Shown here: positions 10,530 to 22,289 of the stretch, one piece after another
Position numbering within the stretch: position 1 is the stretch's first letter
Layout of the letters: every line of letters starts with the position of its first letter
Assembly: GCF_003255815.1 (NCBI RefSeq)
Contig: NC_037668.1
Location: forward strand, 88,539,695 to 88,603,694
DNA from: Theropithecus gelada
Lineage: Eukaryota; Chordata; Mammalia; Primates; Cercopithecidae
Reading direction: 5' to 3'
Length of the DNA: 64,000 nucleotides
Program-made: the position numbers and the translations under genes
The notes under the pieces: model-generated
The model's database searches: none
What the model saw: only the letters and a program-made list of their open reading frames with translations
Told to the model about the DNA's origin: nothing

Positions 10530-11120
10530 GACTCTTGAAAGATGACATCCTTTATCGTACAACATCTTCTTTTTATCACTATAATAAATTTTTTACCTGA
10601 AAACGTAGAAATAAATAAGATACAAGAAATGAAATTTTGACATTGGTGTCTCAGGCAAAGATATAACCACTTATTTACTCAACACAACAGTTTATCTCAG
10701 AGATTACTGGATGAAACAAATCTGAATTGCACACCACCTGTGGATGAGCTCAGTACAGCTTGCTTTGTGTATAAATGTCAAGAAATTATTCAGTCTGTAG
10801 CTAGTGCTGTGGGGTTCACAGCAGTGTATATGACATATACACTGCAACCCACTCCCCTCTCTTTCCAGACTTTCTTTGATTATTTTTCATACATTTCAGA
10901 GAGAAACATCTCTGCCTTCAGATCCCCAGGGCCCTTCTTTCACAAAGCCCTGCTAAAAAGAAATTATCTGACCTTACTGTTAACATATCACCATGAAGCA
11001 AAATCATTCATTGAATATTAATAGTAACTCAGTTTTTCTATGGAAGAGTTGTAGAGGTTTTCTGAGTCTTAAGTCTTTTTAATCATTGTATACAATTTCA
11101 AGAGGATTTTACTTTTTTCT
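10530..11120. other. Unassigned sequence left of the provirus
   Basis: A 93-codon open stretch at 10740-11021 has no recognisable domain or splice context. Nothing else is seen. Confidence 0.45.
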
Positions 11121-11986
11121 TGTAGAAACACAGACCACCAAAATGAGAAAAATAGAGGCTATTTATTCAAAGCTGACTATAGCAAAGGAATCAGCCACCA
11201 TCACTTCCATTTGACAGAGGCTCAAACCCAGGCAGAAGAGGCAAAGAAAGCTTTATAGTTAATTTTTAAAAAAGAGAGAGAGACAGACAGAAAAGGGGGA
11301 GTCTTCAGGTATGCTCTAATTGGAAGTTGTTGGCATGGGGAAGCTGGAAACAGGCTACAAAAATGGGACATATTGTGTGATTTTTTTTTTTTTTTTTTTT
11401 TAGGGAGTGATATGATTTGGCTGTGTCCCCACCCAAATCTCATCTTGAATTGTAGCTCTCATAATTCCCATGTGTTGTGGGAGGGACCCAGTGGGAGGTA
11501 ATTGAATCATGGGGCCAGGTCTTTCCTGTGCTGTTCTCATGATAGTGAATAAGTCTCATGAGATCTGATGGTTTTATAAAGAAGAGTTCCCCTACAGAAG
11601 TTCTTTCTTGCCTGCTGCCATGTAAGATGTGCCTTTCCCCTTTCTCCTTCCACCATGATTGTGAGGCCTCCCCAGCCACGTGGAACTGTGAGTCCATTAA
11701 ACCTCTTTTATTTTTTTAATATAAATTACCCAGTCTTAGGTATGTCTTTATCAGCAGTATGAAAACAGACTAACACAGGGAGTATATTGGTTTTCTCTGG
11801 TTGGTCCTGAATTAGAAGTGAAAGCCACAAATAGGAAAGCTGGCAGTCATTGACGAAGTTCTGACTGTTTGGGGTTAATTGTTGCAAAGGTTGTGATTTG
11901 CTTTCCTGGATCAATAGCCTGAGAGGTTGGGGGTCAGTGTTCTATTGCCATATATGATCTGGTCACTGTCCAGACAATGTCCCTCA
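11121..11986 (-). repeat. 3' LTR of the provirus, split by a THE1 LTR
   Basis: On the minus strand it starts TGAGGGACATTG right after the polypurine tract and ends ...GTTTCTACA, so it has TG...CA termini. Without the 370-bp THE1 insert and one copy of its duplication it is about 490 bp. It shares ordered blocks with 18918-19355. A T-run lies at 11382-11401 next to the THE1 insertion. Confidence 0.85.
11408..11777 (+). mobile_element. THE1 solo LTR (MaLR)
   Basis: It runs from 'tgatatgatttggctgtg' to 'acagactaacaca', in full THE1 order including 'tcttgcctgctgccatgtaa' and 'gattgtgaggcctcccca'. The exact 5-bp duplication 'gggag' flanks it at 11403-11407 and 11778-11782. The poly(A) signal region 'attaaacctctttt' is near 11696. 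There is no internal region, so it is a solo LTR. Confidence 0.95.
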
Positions 11987-11987
11987 G

Positions 11988-11998
11988 TCCCCCCTTTC
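11988..11998 (-). promoter_or_regulatory. Polypurine tract of the provirus
   Basis: Reads GAAAGGGGGGA on the minus strand, one base before the TG of the 3' LTR. In retroviruses this is the primer for plus-strand DNA synthesis. Its place fixes the provirus orientation. Confidence 0.8.
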
Positions 11999-12122
11999 AG
12001 TCATTCTCTCACTTGCAAGAGGTTGGTCAATGCAAGGAAGACCAGAAATGCAGAGCTTCACTGATGGGAGGTTGTCTGCTTGTCTCCATAGTCAACTGTA
12101 TCACAAGATCTTCTTGATCTTT

Positions 12123-12490
12123 TTACTGCTGTATCATCATGACAATCATTTGATGAGAGAGCTGCTGCACAAAAGCATTTAAGACTCTGGATAGAATATA
12201 ATAAACTAGCATTACAACCACTATGACCAAAACAAAGATAAGTAATAGTCCCACTAAGATAGCTAAACCCAGGAACCCCAATTGCCTAACTCAGGTAAAT
12301 GGAATGAATCCCAGAGACGATGAGGATCAATCTTAGAGCATCAAGTCACTTTTTCTTTAAGGTGTAGTGTAGCCTACTTGACTATGCCCGCTTCATGGAT
12401 CTAAGTAAACAAGAAGTATTAACAATGATACAAACACCACCCTGACTAGCCAACAAGAAATTTAGAGTCATGACGTTGTCCATCAACACT
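12123..12490 (-). pseudogene. env transmembrane-subunit remnant
   Basis: Reading right to left, the segment at about 12420-12490 encodes a stretch like the immunosuppressive-domain and CX6C neighbourhood of gamma-type retroviral TM subunits, with a 'GGVC' and a following cysteine. Further along, about 12200-12285 encodes a strongly hydrophobic membrane anchor of roughly 28 residues, then a short polar tail ending in a stop at about 12123. The two pieces need a frame change between them and no intact env frame exists. Upstream SU sequence at 12500-14000 is too decayed to follow. Confidence 0.65.
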
Positions 12491-15400
12491 CCCGCCAACA
12501 AGTTGAGAGTGATCTGTACTCTATATAAAGCAGAAAGGGCACATTAATTAATAACTTCTGCTGAGTTAGTTCTAAGTTTCTTTCAATATTTTCCATTTGT
12601 TTGAGTCTCACCACTGGGAATATTCCTTTCATTGCTCACACAAACAATGAGTAAGTAATTCCCCCAAATGAAGAATTTATGATGGAGCTATCAACTGAGT
12701 TAGAATTTCCAGCCCTGGTGATTTACAGAATTAGAATCTCTATGTACTGACAAGCCTCAGAATATTATTTCTAAAGTGCAGAAGATATTAGTCTGAGGAA
12801 AAGATGACAAGAAAGTCCTGGAAGTATATGATACTGGCACATGAACACTTAGGAAAAAAGTTAGTTGTTTATGACATGAGGTCAGAATCAATGCTTTACT
12901 TTAGCTTGGTCACACATTTTTATCTTTATCAGTCTCTTCCAAGTGGCAAGAATTTCGCCAATCATCTTAAGAAAGTTGCTGAATTCAAATTTATATTACC
13001 TAAGTTCCAATCAATAGATTGTAACAATGTATTCCTTTTCTGGGGGAAAGGACACTGGCAAAGTTATAGGTTGGTTCATTTTAGTACATTTGTCCTTGTA
13101 GGTACAAATGGAAATGCAATCAGTAGTTCCTTATGGCCTTACTTGGTGAGACTGAAATTGCCCTAAGATATCATGGGGGTCCATTGATTAATGGCATATC
13201 CAAAAGTTGGTAAAGTTGAAGGCAGGGCTATGGTTTGGAATAATCAAAGAATGAGTTTGAATGAGAATGTTCCAACCTAATCATTATCATAAAGAGGAAT
13301 TAAAATAAAAAAAGAAGCCATTATGAGTGGACAACAATCAGGGCTCTATAGAACGTGAGAAGGTAAGTGTTTACAAGCAAGCAGATGAAAAACAAAACAG
13401 GAATTACACAGGGGTCTTGGTCTAAAAGGGAAGCTGTCCATTATCTGAGGTCATAAGATTGTTCTCATGGTCTCAGGTCAGACGACTACTTCCAAAGATC
13501 ACCTGCTTCTAGGGAATCTCTGAAACTCCTGTTTGAGGTTCCATATTAACATATAATAGCCTTCCAATTGTATGGAATTCTGTATTGCTTTTTTCATTGT
13601 AAAACAGAAACCCAAGGATTAATTTCCAGGAGTTCCACTCCTGCATTTGTTGTTAAAGTGCCTTCCAATGAGGTTTGAGTGCAGTTTTTCTATTATGTCT
13701 CTTACAGTAGATGAAATCTCCTCATTGCAAGTCATGAAAACTTTGCTTAGGTAGATGTGTGAGAGAACGGCCTTAAAATATTGGCAGTAGAAATGGGCAT
13801 AGTACACGAGTCCCTTGCAGTATTTTCCCATGTCTTGACAGGGCAGAATCTAGATTAAAGATGAAATCTATTAATTCATGACTGGGCACCAGTTAATAAG
13901 GGAACAACTGATTGTTTCCAAGAGTGGATCATACAGCCATAGTGGCTAGTAGAAATACCTTTGGTCAAGAGAGAAAAAGGATTATTAAAAGGTTTTATAA
14001 TTATATTACTTTTAATTTAACGGTGCCTTTCCAAAAGATGTGGATGGAAAAAAGCAGTGTAGTCTTCAGCTTTGATAATTCCTTCCAGCATTCTTTTATA
14101 ACGGTTCCTGTAAAGTGTGTGTCTCAGTAACTTAATATATACAAATTGGAATACTCCAGGTTGGAAACAAAAAATCAAGCAGCTTTGTAGCAACTATAAG
14201 TTCTGTAGCTTTTTGGCAAGGAAATACTTCAACATCAACACATACTGAAAATAGACATATAATAACTAAAACATAAACTCCATGGAGAGTGGAAGCTGGA
14301 TGAAATCCAGCTCTTCTTCTGTGGGCCTCAACCTAAATAATGGCTAACTCACTAGGAAGTAGTAGTATCTAAACGTTCCTTAACTTGTCTACTTTTAATG
14401 AGGATGTCAGAGGACATGAGAAACCTTCTGTTTCAAAGCATCTTAAAGTCAAGTATTACTCCAACAGCATACATGTTATCATACATATATTTACATTTTG
14501 GTCTTTGGCCAGTTTACATGCTCTAGTAAATACAATAAGTTCTGCCATCCAGGTTTATTTGACCTGAAGTACAGAACTATGTTCTAAAGAAGAGCTTAAA
14601 TTAGTGATAGTATATCCTGCTTGATAACTGCTACCCTCTGATTTAAGTGTGATCCATTAACAAATAATATTTGGACCAAGTTCTTGCTGAGAGTCTCTTC
14701 TACACCTCAGTAAAATAAAGACAGCTCCCTAACTGAGGTTAGAGAATGATAAGATTTCCCTTGCTTCCTTTAGGGACAGGAGAATGGCAGGACTCAGAGT
14801 GTTTTGGTGGTAAATAGTAATAGGAGAGGGAGAAAGTGACAGAATCTCTTAAGTAGTTAATCAGATGGCTGGGAAACATAGTGTGTTCTCAATCAGTAGT
14901 AATTCTGTGCTGGGTGAGAAACTGTGGTGTCAAGCAAGGAGCTTCAAACTAGTTCATCAGAGGCATGAATGAATTTGGTTGCAGCAGCTATTGCCCTAAG
15001 ATATACAAGGGCTTAAGCTCTTGTAATGGGACCAAGGGTGAGGCTACAGTAAATGGTGAGTTTGTGGTGACTCCTATACAGTTGAATTAAAATCTCAGCG
15101 CTTGTCCAGATTGTTCATGCACAAGTAAACCAAAGGGATTTTTGTAGTTAGGGACGCCTAAGAAAGGAGGCTGTTGAAGAACTGTCTTCAAATTTTAGAA
15201 GGCCTTTTCATATTTGCATTCCCAGAGGAGCAGGCCTCTTTCTGAGGACTTAATTCATAATTAAGTATGAAAATCTAAGAAAAAAATTTGGCGCTCTTCT
15301 GCAATATCCAGTTAAACTTAGAAATTCTCTCAAATATCATTCAGCAAGGGGTCTAGAATAAGTTTGATGGTCTTTAGTCTATCAGGAGATTGTGTTTTTT

Positions 15401-15544
15401 CCTCCATAGGTGGGTCTGGTCCTAAATAATGGACGATGTTTTGGCAAAAATTATAATTTTATCTTCTAGGACTGTATGTCCTTTTCAATTTAAAATATGA
15501 GGAAGTAAATGGTATCCTTTTTACAGGCTTTCTTGTTCTCTGAG

Positions 15545-15850
15545 CAAAGTAGATCAGCTGCATATTGTATCAGAATCGTAAGGAAAATTTAGATCTTTTA
15601 AGTCTTAATTGGGGACCTGGGAAAAATAGAAGGTGATTTCAGTGAATAACTGGGGCATCACTACTCAAATACTTTGTCATCCTTCCCAGGGGAGGGCAAA
15701 AATATTTTTTTGGTCTTCGACTAAAGACAGACTAAAAAAGGCAGAACAAACGTCTACTATAGTGAAGCAAGGGGCCTAAGGATGATATTTAGGTTAGATA
15801 TTACCAGAAATGGAGGAATTACAATTCTGTTGATGGCTCTGAGATCTTGA
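15545..15850 (-). pseudogene. pol reverse-transcriptase remnant
   Basis: Near 15850-15827 the minus strand encodes the 'QDLRAIN' type motif of retroviral reverse transcriptase. Near 15575-15545 it encodes a decayed catalytic-loop neighbourhood, with the second acidic residue kept and the first changed. Spacing fits RT, but several stops lie between. Adjacent RNase H and integrase regions (about 13.5-15.5 kb) cannot be delimited by eye. Confidence 0.55.
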
Positions 15851-15872
15851 ACTAATCAACATCTTTATCCGT

Positions 15873-15921
15873 TTGGTTGTTTGTTTTTGTTTGTTTGTGT
15901 GTTTTGCTTTGTTTTGTTTTA
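15873..15921. repeat. TTTG-rich low-complexity tract
   Basis: Imperfect (TTTG)n/(TTTTG)n of about 48 bp inside the pol region of the provirus, where it breaks any frame. Confidence 0.8.
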
Positions 15922-17321
15922 CTGGAAGAATAGGATCATTACTAGGCCTACTTTCGGGTATGAGAAGGCCTTTGGCTAAAAAACCTTCAACTATAGGTTT
16001 GTGTCCTTTTTTTCTCTCTCCTGCTTCAAGGGATGTTAGGGAAGTTTGGGTAACAGTTTGGTAGAACTTTAATAGGTCTGTCCAATTATTTTCCCTATGT
16101 CAGTAGCATTTTTCATTCACAGAGTTTCAAGATCTCCGCGTGGGGTATATACATCAATAATAATAAAAGAAGCAAAGGTATACCCAGAGCAGGCACAACT
16201 TGATTATGAACAGAGCAGTCCTCAAAGTCCTAAAGAAGCTGTTCCTCTGGTGTTCTTTTAATATTACAATTCCATTTGCAAAGTAAGTCTCTTCTTATAT
16301 TTACAACAGTGGTATCACAGAGCAGAAAGAAATGCTTTACAATCAGGGTCAAGGTTATAGTTAAAGCCTAGGAGATAGGGAATCCATGCATTATTTGAAA
16401 TACCTACCACCTGTGTGGTATGTTTACTCCAAGGAAGAAGTTGAGTAAAGGTGGCAGAGTTTAATGTAGAAAGAGTAGTACACATATCTACCAGGAACTG
16501 GTGAGGTTTGGATATTTATATTTATAGTTAATTCATCTTGTATGTTTAAGACTAAGGCAGAACGTTGGGCACTGTTTTCTTCCTTGGAGAGCTCTCGTTG
16601 ATCTGAATTGAGAAATTTTTCTTTATCTTGGCTTTTCTTTTCCAAAATGAAACCATCTTTTTTCCATTTTTCCTTCTGTTTACAATTTCTACAGGTATCT
16701 TTGTTAATAGTTTGTTAGGAAGTTAGCCACCCAGCTGTTTGGTCTGCAGAGGTGTAAGTTTATTTGGTTCCTGTCTCATTTTGTTCTAGAGCCCTTTCAA
16801 GACATTCTACCTGGTGTTGTAGTTCAGATAAAAGGCTTACTTTTCGTTCTAATTTCTGTTTTCTTATTAGGTCCCCAATGAAAGGGCTGCTGTTACGTCA
16901 ACATCTTCTTTAACTACCAGATGTTGTTAGATGGTATTTTCTAACCTATCCTAAAATTTTCTATAGTTTCATCTTTTCTCTGTTTGCATGATTTAATTGC
17001 AGTCCAATTAGTTTTTATTGCAAATGTTTCAGGTATGGCATTTGGGAAACTTTGTCCTACTTTCCAGCCCTATTTTTTTGACTCTCAGATTTATTATGGA
17101 AAGGGGGATCCTATAGACCCCTTTTTGGGTCAGTCTCATTTCTTTTGCCACCAAGAATTTAGTATCTAAGGTTCCAACTAACATGAGTACAAGTGGATAT
17201 AAATCAGTTAACTCTATTGAGTGTGTACAGGGTATATGCACTCAAAACAATTCTAAATTCTTCTGTGAATAGCTGCTGGTCATGCCTGGATTTAGGGAAC
17301 TTCATAATTATAGTTCTTAAT

Positions 17322-17980
17322 TCAGCTTGGCTCCAAGGTTTTAATTCTACTATAGCTTTTATCTGGCTCATGGGCAAGATGATAGATGTTTAGAGGCAAT
17401 TGACATTTTGAGGCCTTTAAACAAGTCTTTAGGAAAAGGTAGGGCATCTGGACAAGGTGAATAGGTAAGATGTGTCCATGGATATGCAGAAGAGGAGAGA
17501 TTTGAAAAATAGAGAAAAAAAGTAGAGCTGGACATAGGGAGGTAACTGGAGGACAAGGAGGAAGATGATTTACTAGGGAAAATAAATACAGTATATTGTT
17601 ACCTAAGTGTGTCAAACTGTTCACTTGCTTTGGCCAAAAATAAAAATAAAAAAATCTCTTAGTTAAGCAACGTTTTCTCAGAATTTTGTTTTGAGGCCTC
17701 TGAATACTAATTAAATTTTTGAAATGATACCAATTGGGCCTGAGAAATCTTAATTCCTTTTATTTTCTAAAGCATCTCTCAAATGAACAATTTTGTTCAG
17801 GTTCAAACATTCCCCAGAGTGGCCACTGAATGCCCAAATCATCTGTGGCAAAATTCTACTATTTAAAGAGATAAGCACGAGAAAAAAAATCATATTGTTA
17901 TGAGAATATACATAAGACACAGGAGTTTTTCCCAGGAGTTGAGGAGGATTTCTATTTAAACAACCCACGAGAGCTGGCAA
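17322..17980 (-). pseudogene. gag-like remnant
   Basis: Two open stretches, 17750-17980 (76 codons) and 17322-17624 (100 codons), lie where gag should be, downstream of the 5' LTR. The second is proline-rich, as retroviral matrix/p12 linker regions often are. A further 70-codon stretch at 17029-17241 could continue into capsid. Assignment rests mostly on position and composition, as I see no decisive motif. Confidence 0.4.
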
Positions 17981-18368
17981 CAGTCAGTCAAAAGTGATGC
18001 TTTTGCACTCCATGTCACAGGACCCCTACCTGACAGTTGGCTGCCTCCAAAAGCAGGCAGCACCCCCGGCAGTCATAAAACCAGAGAAAAGACTCTCTCT
18101 GAATAAAAGCCAAGCTCTCAAGACAAAACAATCTAGACAGAAGAAACTTATCCAGTTTTATTGGTGACCCAAGCAAAGTTTGTCTGTATAGATGCTAGTC
18201 CAGTGAGAACCACAAACTCACTCATCTGCAAGGCTGGCTCAAACAACAGACCTACAAGTCCTATATAAAAACAAAAAAAAAAAAAAAGAGAAGAAAGGGA
18301 TGAAAAGGAATGACCTTATTCTACCAAGAATTCCAAACAAATGGGAACCAATAATAAAACCCATGTGC

Positions 18369-18706
18369 GGCCGGGCATGGTGGTCCACGCCTGTAATCCC
18401 AACACTTTGGGAGATCGAGGCAGGTGGATCATCTGAAATCAGGAGTTCAAGGTCAGCCTGGCCAACATGGCAAAACCCTGTCTCTACCAAAAATACAACA
18501 ATCAGCTGGGCGTGGTGGTGGGCACCTGTAATCCCTGCTACTCAGGAGGCTGAGGCAGGAGAATCGCTTGAACCTGGGAGGCAGAGGTTGCAGTGAGTCA
18601 AGATTGCGCCACTGCACTCCAGCCTGGGCAACAAGAGCGAGAACCTGTCTGAAAAATAAAATAAAATAAAATAAAATAAAGTAAAATAAAATAAAATAAA
18701 ATAAAA
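18369..18706 (+). mobile_element. AluS with (AAAAT)n tail
   Basis: Full-length Alu starting 'ggccgggcatggtgg'. Its tail of about 55 bp is an AAAAT repeat with one GTAAAAT variant. Flanks 'aaaacccatgtgc' and 'aaaaaccaggtgc' may be a diverged duplication. It sits in the 5' leader part of the provirus. Confidence 0.9.
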
Positions 18707-18917
18707 ACCAGGTGCTAAATTGAGAATAGATAGCCAGGGAAACCAACACAAGAGCATGGAGTTCAGACTCAGTGCTAACTTCCCTCATAAGTGTTGACTC
18801 GACAAACTGTGAACAGTAAGGCACAAGGGCTTTCTGTGGCTGCTGCACCTGGCTGAAGGCTGGGATCCACGGTGCTGGGCAGTATAGCCCATATGTCAGT
18901 GGAAGCCCCAGAAAATC

Positions 18918-19355
18918 TCTAGAAATAAAGACCACCCAAATTAGAACAAGCAGAGGCTACTTATTCAGAGCTTATGATAGCAAGGGAGTCAGTCACCATC
19001 ACTTGAATTTGGTAGAGGCTCAAGTCAGGTAGGGAAGTGGGAAATCTTTATAGGGAAAAAAAAGGGACAAAGCTTCAAGTGTGCTTTGATAGGAGGTTGT
19101 TGGGACTGGGAAGCTGGAGGCAGGATAACTAGTGGAAGAGCATCTTATGTCATTGGGTTGGGGAGTATATTTGGCTCTCTCTAGTTGGTCCTGAGTTAGC
19201 AGTGGAGGAAAAAAACATATAAGTTGGCAGTCACTGACAAAGTCCTGGGTGGATTGCTCTAGAGTTAGTAGTTTGACTTCCCAGGTGGCTTGCTGTAGAG
19301 TTAGTAGGTCAGAGTTCTATTGTCACATATGGTCAGGTCATTGTTTATATTTTCA
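18918..19355 (-). repeat. 5' LTR of the provirus
   Basis: On the minus strand it starts TGAAAATATAAAC and ends ...CTTTATTTCTAGA. It aligns in order with 11121-11986. It carries an internal 36-bp tandem duplication (19248-19271 and 19284-19307, sharing 'tagagttagtag') not seen in the 3' LTR. The sequence just inside ('tggggcttccactgac' on the minus strand) is the expected primer-binding position, but I cannot match it to a tRNA. Confidence 0.8.
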
Positions 19356-19734
19356 GTTTCTCAATCTTTTAATTTTCTAGTTCATTTTCCACTAATTGTC
19401 CCTGCTCTTTGTATGTATAATTACAAACATTTGGCACAACTTAAATGTCGAACATTAGGGTATTATTGATGGCTATTTAATTTCTATCATCTAAACTCCT
19501 AATGTTGGCCATTTAGAATTCCTGGGAATCATTTCCAAGTGGAGAGGGGAATAAGGATGCAGCTTCTCTGGCCTCTCAAATAGGCTGCCTCCAGATTAGG
19601 TAAATTATAGCCCAAGATATACTGACTGGGTCTTCAGCAACACAAGCCACTGGAAACAGAGGGAAAACAGAAATAAGTGGGAGGAGATGGGGAATAACAA
19701 TAATAGCATTAACTATTACTTTTAAGCCATTGAG

Positions 19735-19870
19735 TCTTCACAATAACATTTTTAAAGATGAATCTTTATTATTTCTACTTTACAGATGAGGAAACTGAAC
19801 CAGACAGGTTAAGTAACTTACCCAAAACGTACAATTAGTAAGTAACAGAGTAACAAGCTCTTAAGTATGA
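19735..19870 (-). mobile_element. MIR fragment
   Basis: Antisense MIR core: 'actttacagatgaggaaact', 'ggttaagtaacttaccca' and 'attagtaagtaacagag'. Confidence 0.8.
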
Positions 19871-19944
19871 TGTTTTTAGTTAATGTAACAAGGGAAACCA
19901 TGCCTGAGGGCAGACAAAGCTAGACCCTGTCATGCTTAAGACAA

Positions 19945-20095
19945 CCAGATTGGGAGTCCTTCAGAACTGAGTTCAAATCCCAGCTCCAGCACATACTGGC
20001 AGTGTGGCCTTTAAGAAGCCCATTAACCTGTCTGAACTCTGAATTCCTCATCTGCAAAATGGGGATAAAATATCCAGAGCCAGGTGAAATCTATC
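19945..20095 (+). mobile_element. MIR fragment
   Basis: Sense MIR: 'actgagttcaaatcccagct', 'cagtgtggcctttaag' and 'ctcatctgcaaaatgggga'. Confidence 0.8.
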
Positions 20096-20099
20096 ATGT

Positions 20100-21420
20100 C
20101 TTCTAGGCAGTTATTTATGATGCCTCAAAATATCATTGAAAATAAAATGAGATAAGAGAAGAAAAAACTATTTCTCAGAATGTCTTACACAGAGAAGAAA
20201 TATCTGGCTGGAAGAAATATTTTATTCAATTGCTGAGGGAGAAGAACAGTATTAGGTAACAATAAATAGTAATAGCTGCCAAACCACCTTCTAAGGACAG
20301 GTGTGTCTGGTTAACAGTAGGGTTTTTGTTTGGCAGAGTGCTTTATGAATTCCTGGGCCAGAGCTTAATTGTCCTGTAAAATAGAAGAGTTGCTGTCATG
20401 GCCAACAGGGATCCCCTTTATCCACTTTGCCACACTACATTCAGGCTCTCTATAAGTACTAGAGATTTTAAAGGATCAATTTGAAAAGGTACAAATTACT
20501 GGACTGCCACAATACCCATGTGCCTTGGTCTGATCCAGCTCAGGCTTAACTCACAGAAACATTGTAAAGATGAAGTGATATTAGGTAAAACTATGCAAAT
20601 GCCAATACTTAACTGTTTTTAATTCCCCAAAACAGTAATTGCATGTGACTCAACCCAAATGTAAAGTATTGAGGCTACTGTAATTCAGGACCTGAACCAG
20701 GGTAATTCCTTGCCAAGGGTAATTCAATTGCCAAGAAGAAGGTAGCTAATTCAGGAAAGCTTCCGACAGACAGCATTTAAGGTTCAATGGAACAGATGGG
20801 TAATTCTCAAATTCTGGTGAACATTAACATCATGCCTTGGAACTTCAGTCCATTTGAAGTCGACTGTCTCTCCTGATGTGTCTGACACAGGACACAGCAC
20901 CCAGAACAGGGTTCTAGTAACAGTGAAGCTAGATTGTCTGAGTTTCCCAACCGGCACACTGGGGTTTGGGGCTATATCTGCATTTCATGAAGAAACAGAA
21001 GTGCAAAAGATACTGAGGCAGAAGTCCAAGGAGTCCAGTTGGACAAGGCCAATATGAAAAGGAAAGGAAGGAATTAAAAAGGAATGCTTGCACTGTTCTC
21101 ACTCCCCAAATGTGTCCAAAGTACAATACTTAAGGCATGTATTTCAAGAAAAAGAGCTATGTGTACAGAGAAGTTTGAGAAACGTAGCACACTTTGTCCC
21201 ATCCTCACCTCACTATCTTAGAGGGATGTACAATACACTTTCATCCAAGAATCTTCATTTGACAAACATTTGTTCAGGCTAATACATACACAGTAAAGGC
21301 CCTAAAAAGTCTTACAATAAAGAGCATGTTTAACCGCTTAATTTTACGGAATCTAGCATTTCACAAATATATTGATAACAGTAACTTTTTTCTTCATAAA
21401 ATTAACATTCTGTGGAACCC
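20100..21420. other. Unassigned non-coding sequence
   Basis: About 1.3 kb with no recognised repeat. Short open frames at 20854-21126 overlap on both strands and have no splice support. Confidence 0.5.
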
Positions 21421-21423
21421 AAG

Positions 21424-21524
21424 TTTCAAAAGATACTTTAGGGTAGGCTTCCCTGCATTATAATTTTTTGGAGAGTTTTCAAAAGATACTTTAGGATATG
21501 CTTCCCTGGGTTATATTTGTTTTT
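21424..21524. repeat. 53-bp tandem duplication
   Basis: 'tttcaaaagatactttagg' starts both copies, at 21424 and 21477. The two copies continue in parallel through 'gcttccctg' to 'ttata' with a handful of differences. The second copy runs into the T-tail of the AluJ. Confidence 0.85.
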
Positions 21525-21803
21525 TGAGATAGGGTCTTACTCTGTCACCCAGGCTAGAGTGCAGTGGCACAGTCATAACTCAGTGTAGCCTCAACCTCCT
21601 GGGCTCAAGCGATCCTCCCACCTCAGCCTTCCAAGTAGCTAGGACTACAGATGCATACCACCATGCCCAGCTAATTTTTTTTTTTCTGGATGGGGTCTCG
21701 CTTTGTTGCCCAGGCTGGTCTTGGACTCCTGTCTTCAAGCAATCTTCCTGCTTTGGCCTTCCAAAAGTGCTGGGATTACAGGCATGAGCCTCTGCACCTG
21801 GTC
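21525..21803 (-). mobile_element. AluJ
   Basis: Reverse-orientation Alu with old-subfamily states ('cagtcataactcagtgtagc', 'gggctcaagcgatcctccc'). It ends '...tctgcacctggtc'. High divergence fits AluJ. Confidence 0.85.
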
Positions 21804-22104
21804 TATACTTATTGGCTATTCTGTGCACGTAGTCCAGCTTTGCATCCTCTGAACTTGCATAATGGTTGGCATAGAGTTGAGTTTAACAGAGGTCTTTTGA
21901 ACTGAATCTGCAAAATTAAGGATATCAACTATATCATTTCTCACATTACTTTTATCTTTCAATGTCTGTGGCTCTGTAACGCATAGATGTACCTAAGATT
22001 ATACTAGAAATGCTTATCACTAGCATCAAGGAGATGAGGATTAGTAAAGATATTCTGGTTTCTCTCCAGTTTAAATACATCTTTTGCCTTTTATTAAATG
22101 ATTA

Positions 22105-22240
22105 AAATGGACCTCTGAGTAAAATAAGGAAAGTCAGGGAGAGTTTTCTGGAGGAGATGAGTTTTAAAGACATCAGAGTAAGCATTGGCAGAGAGGAGGG
22201 GATGGAGTGCTGAGCCTGGATACAAAAAAGGGAAGACATG
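22105..22240 (-). mobile_element. L2 fragment
   Basis: Antisense L2 order: 'ggaaagtcagggagagtttt', 'gaggagatgagttttaaa' and 'cagagaggaggggatgg'. Flanks 21805-22104 and 22241-22289 are unassigned. Confidence 0.5.
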
Positions 22241-22289
22241 TATTAAGATTGTTGCACTTGTCATTTTTTTAATGACCACAAGTTTCTCA

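Larger units (their letters stand above)
11121..19355 (-). mobile_element. Endogenous retrovirus provirus, decayed
   Basis: Two related blocks of about 440-490 bp bound the region in the same orientation. In both, 'accatcactt', 'tttggtcctga' type segments, 'ggcagtca(t/c)tgac' and 'agttctattg(c/t)ca' occur in the same order. A polypurine tract sits just inside the lower block, so the provirus is transcribed right to left: 5' LTR at 18918-19355, then gag-, pol- and env-like remnants, then 3' LTR at 11121-11986. Every coding region carries stops and frameshifts. The env remnant and the reverse-transcriptase motifs suggest a class I (gamma-like) element, which is an inference. I cannot name the family. 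A THE1 LTR and an AluS are nested in it. Confidence 0.85.
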
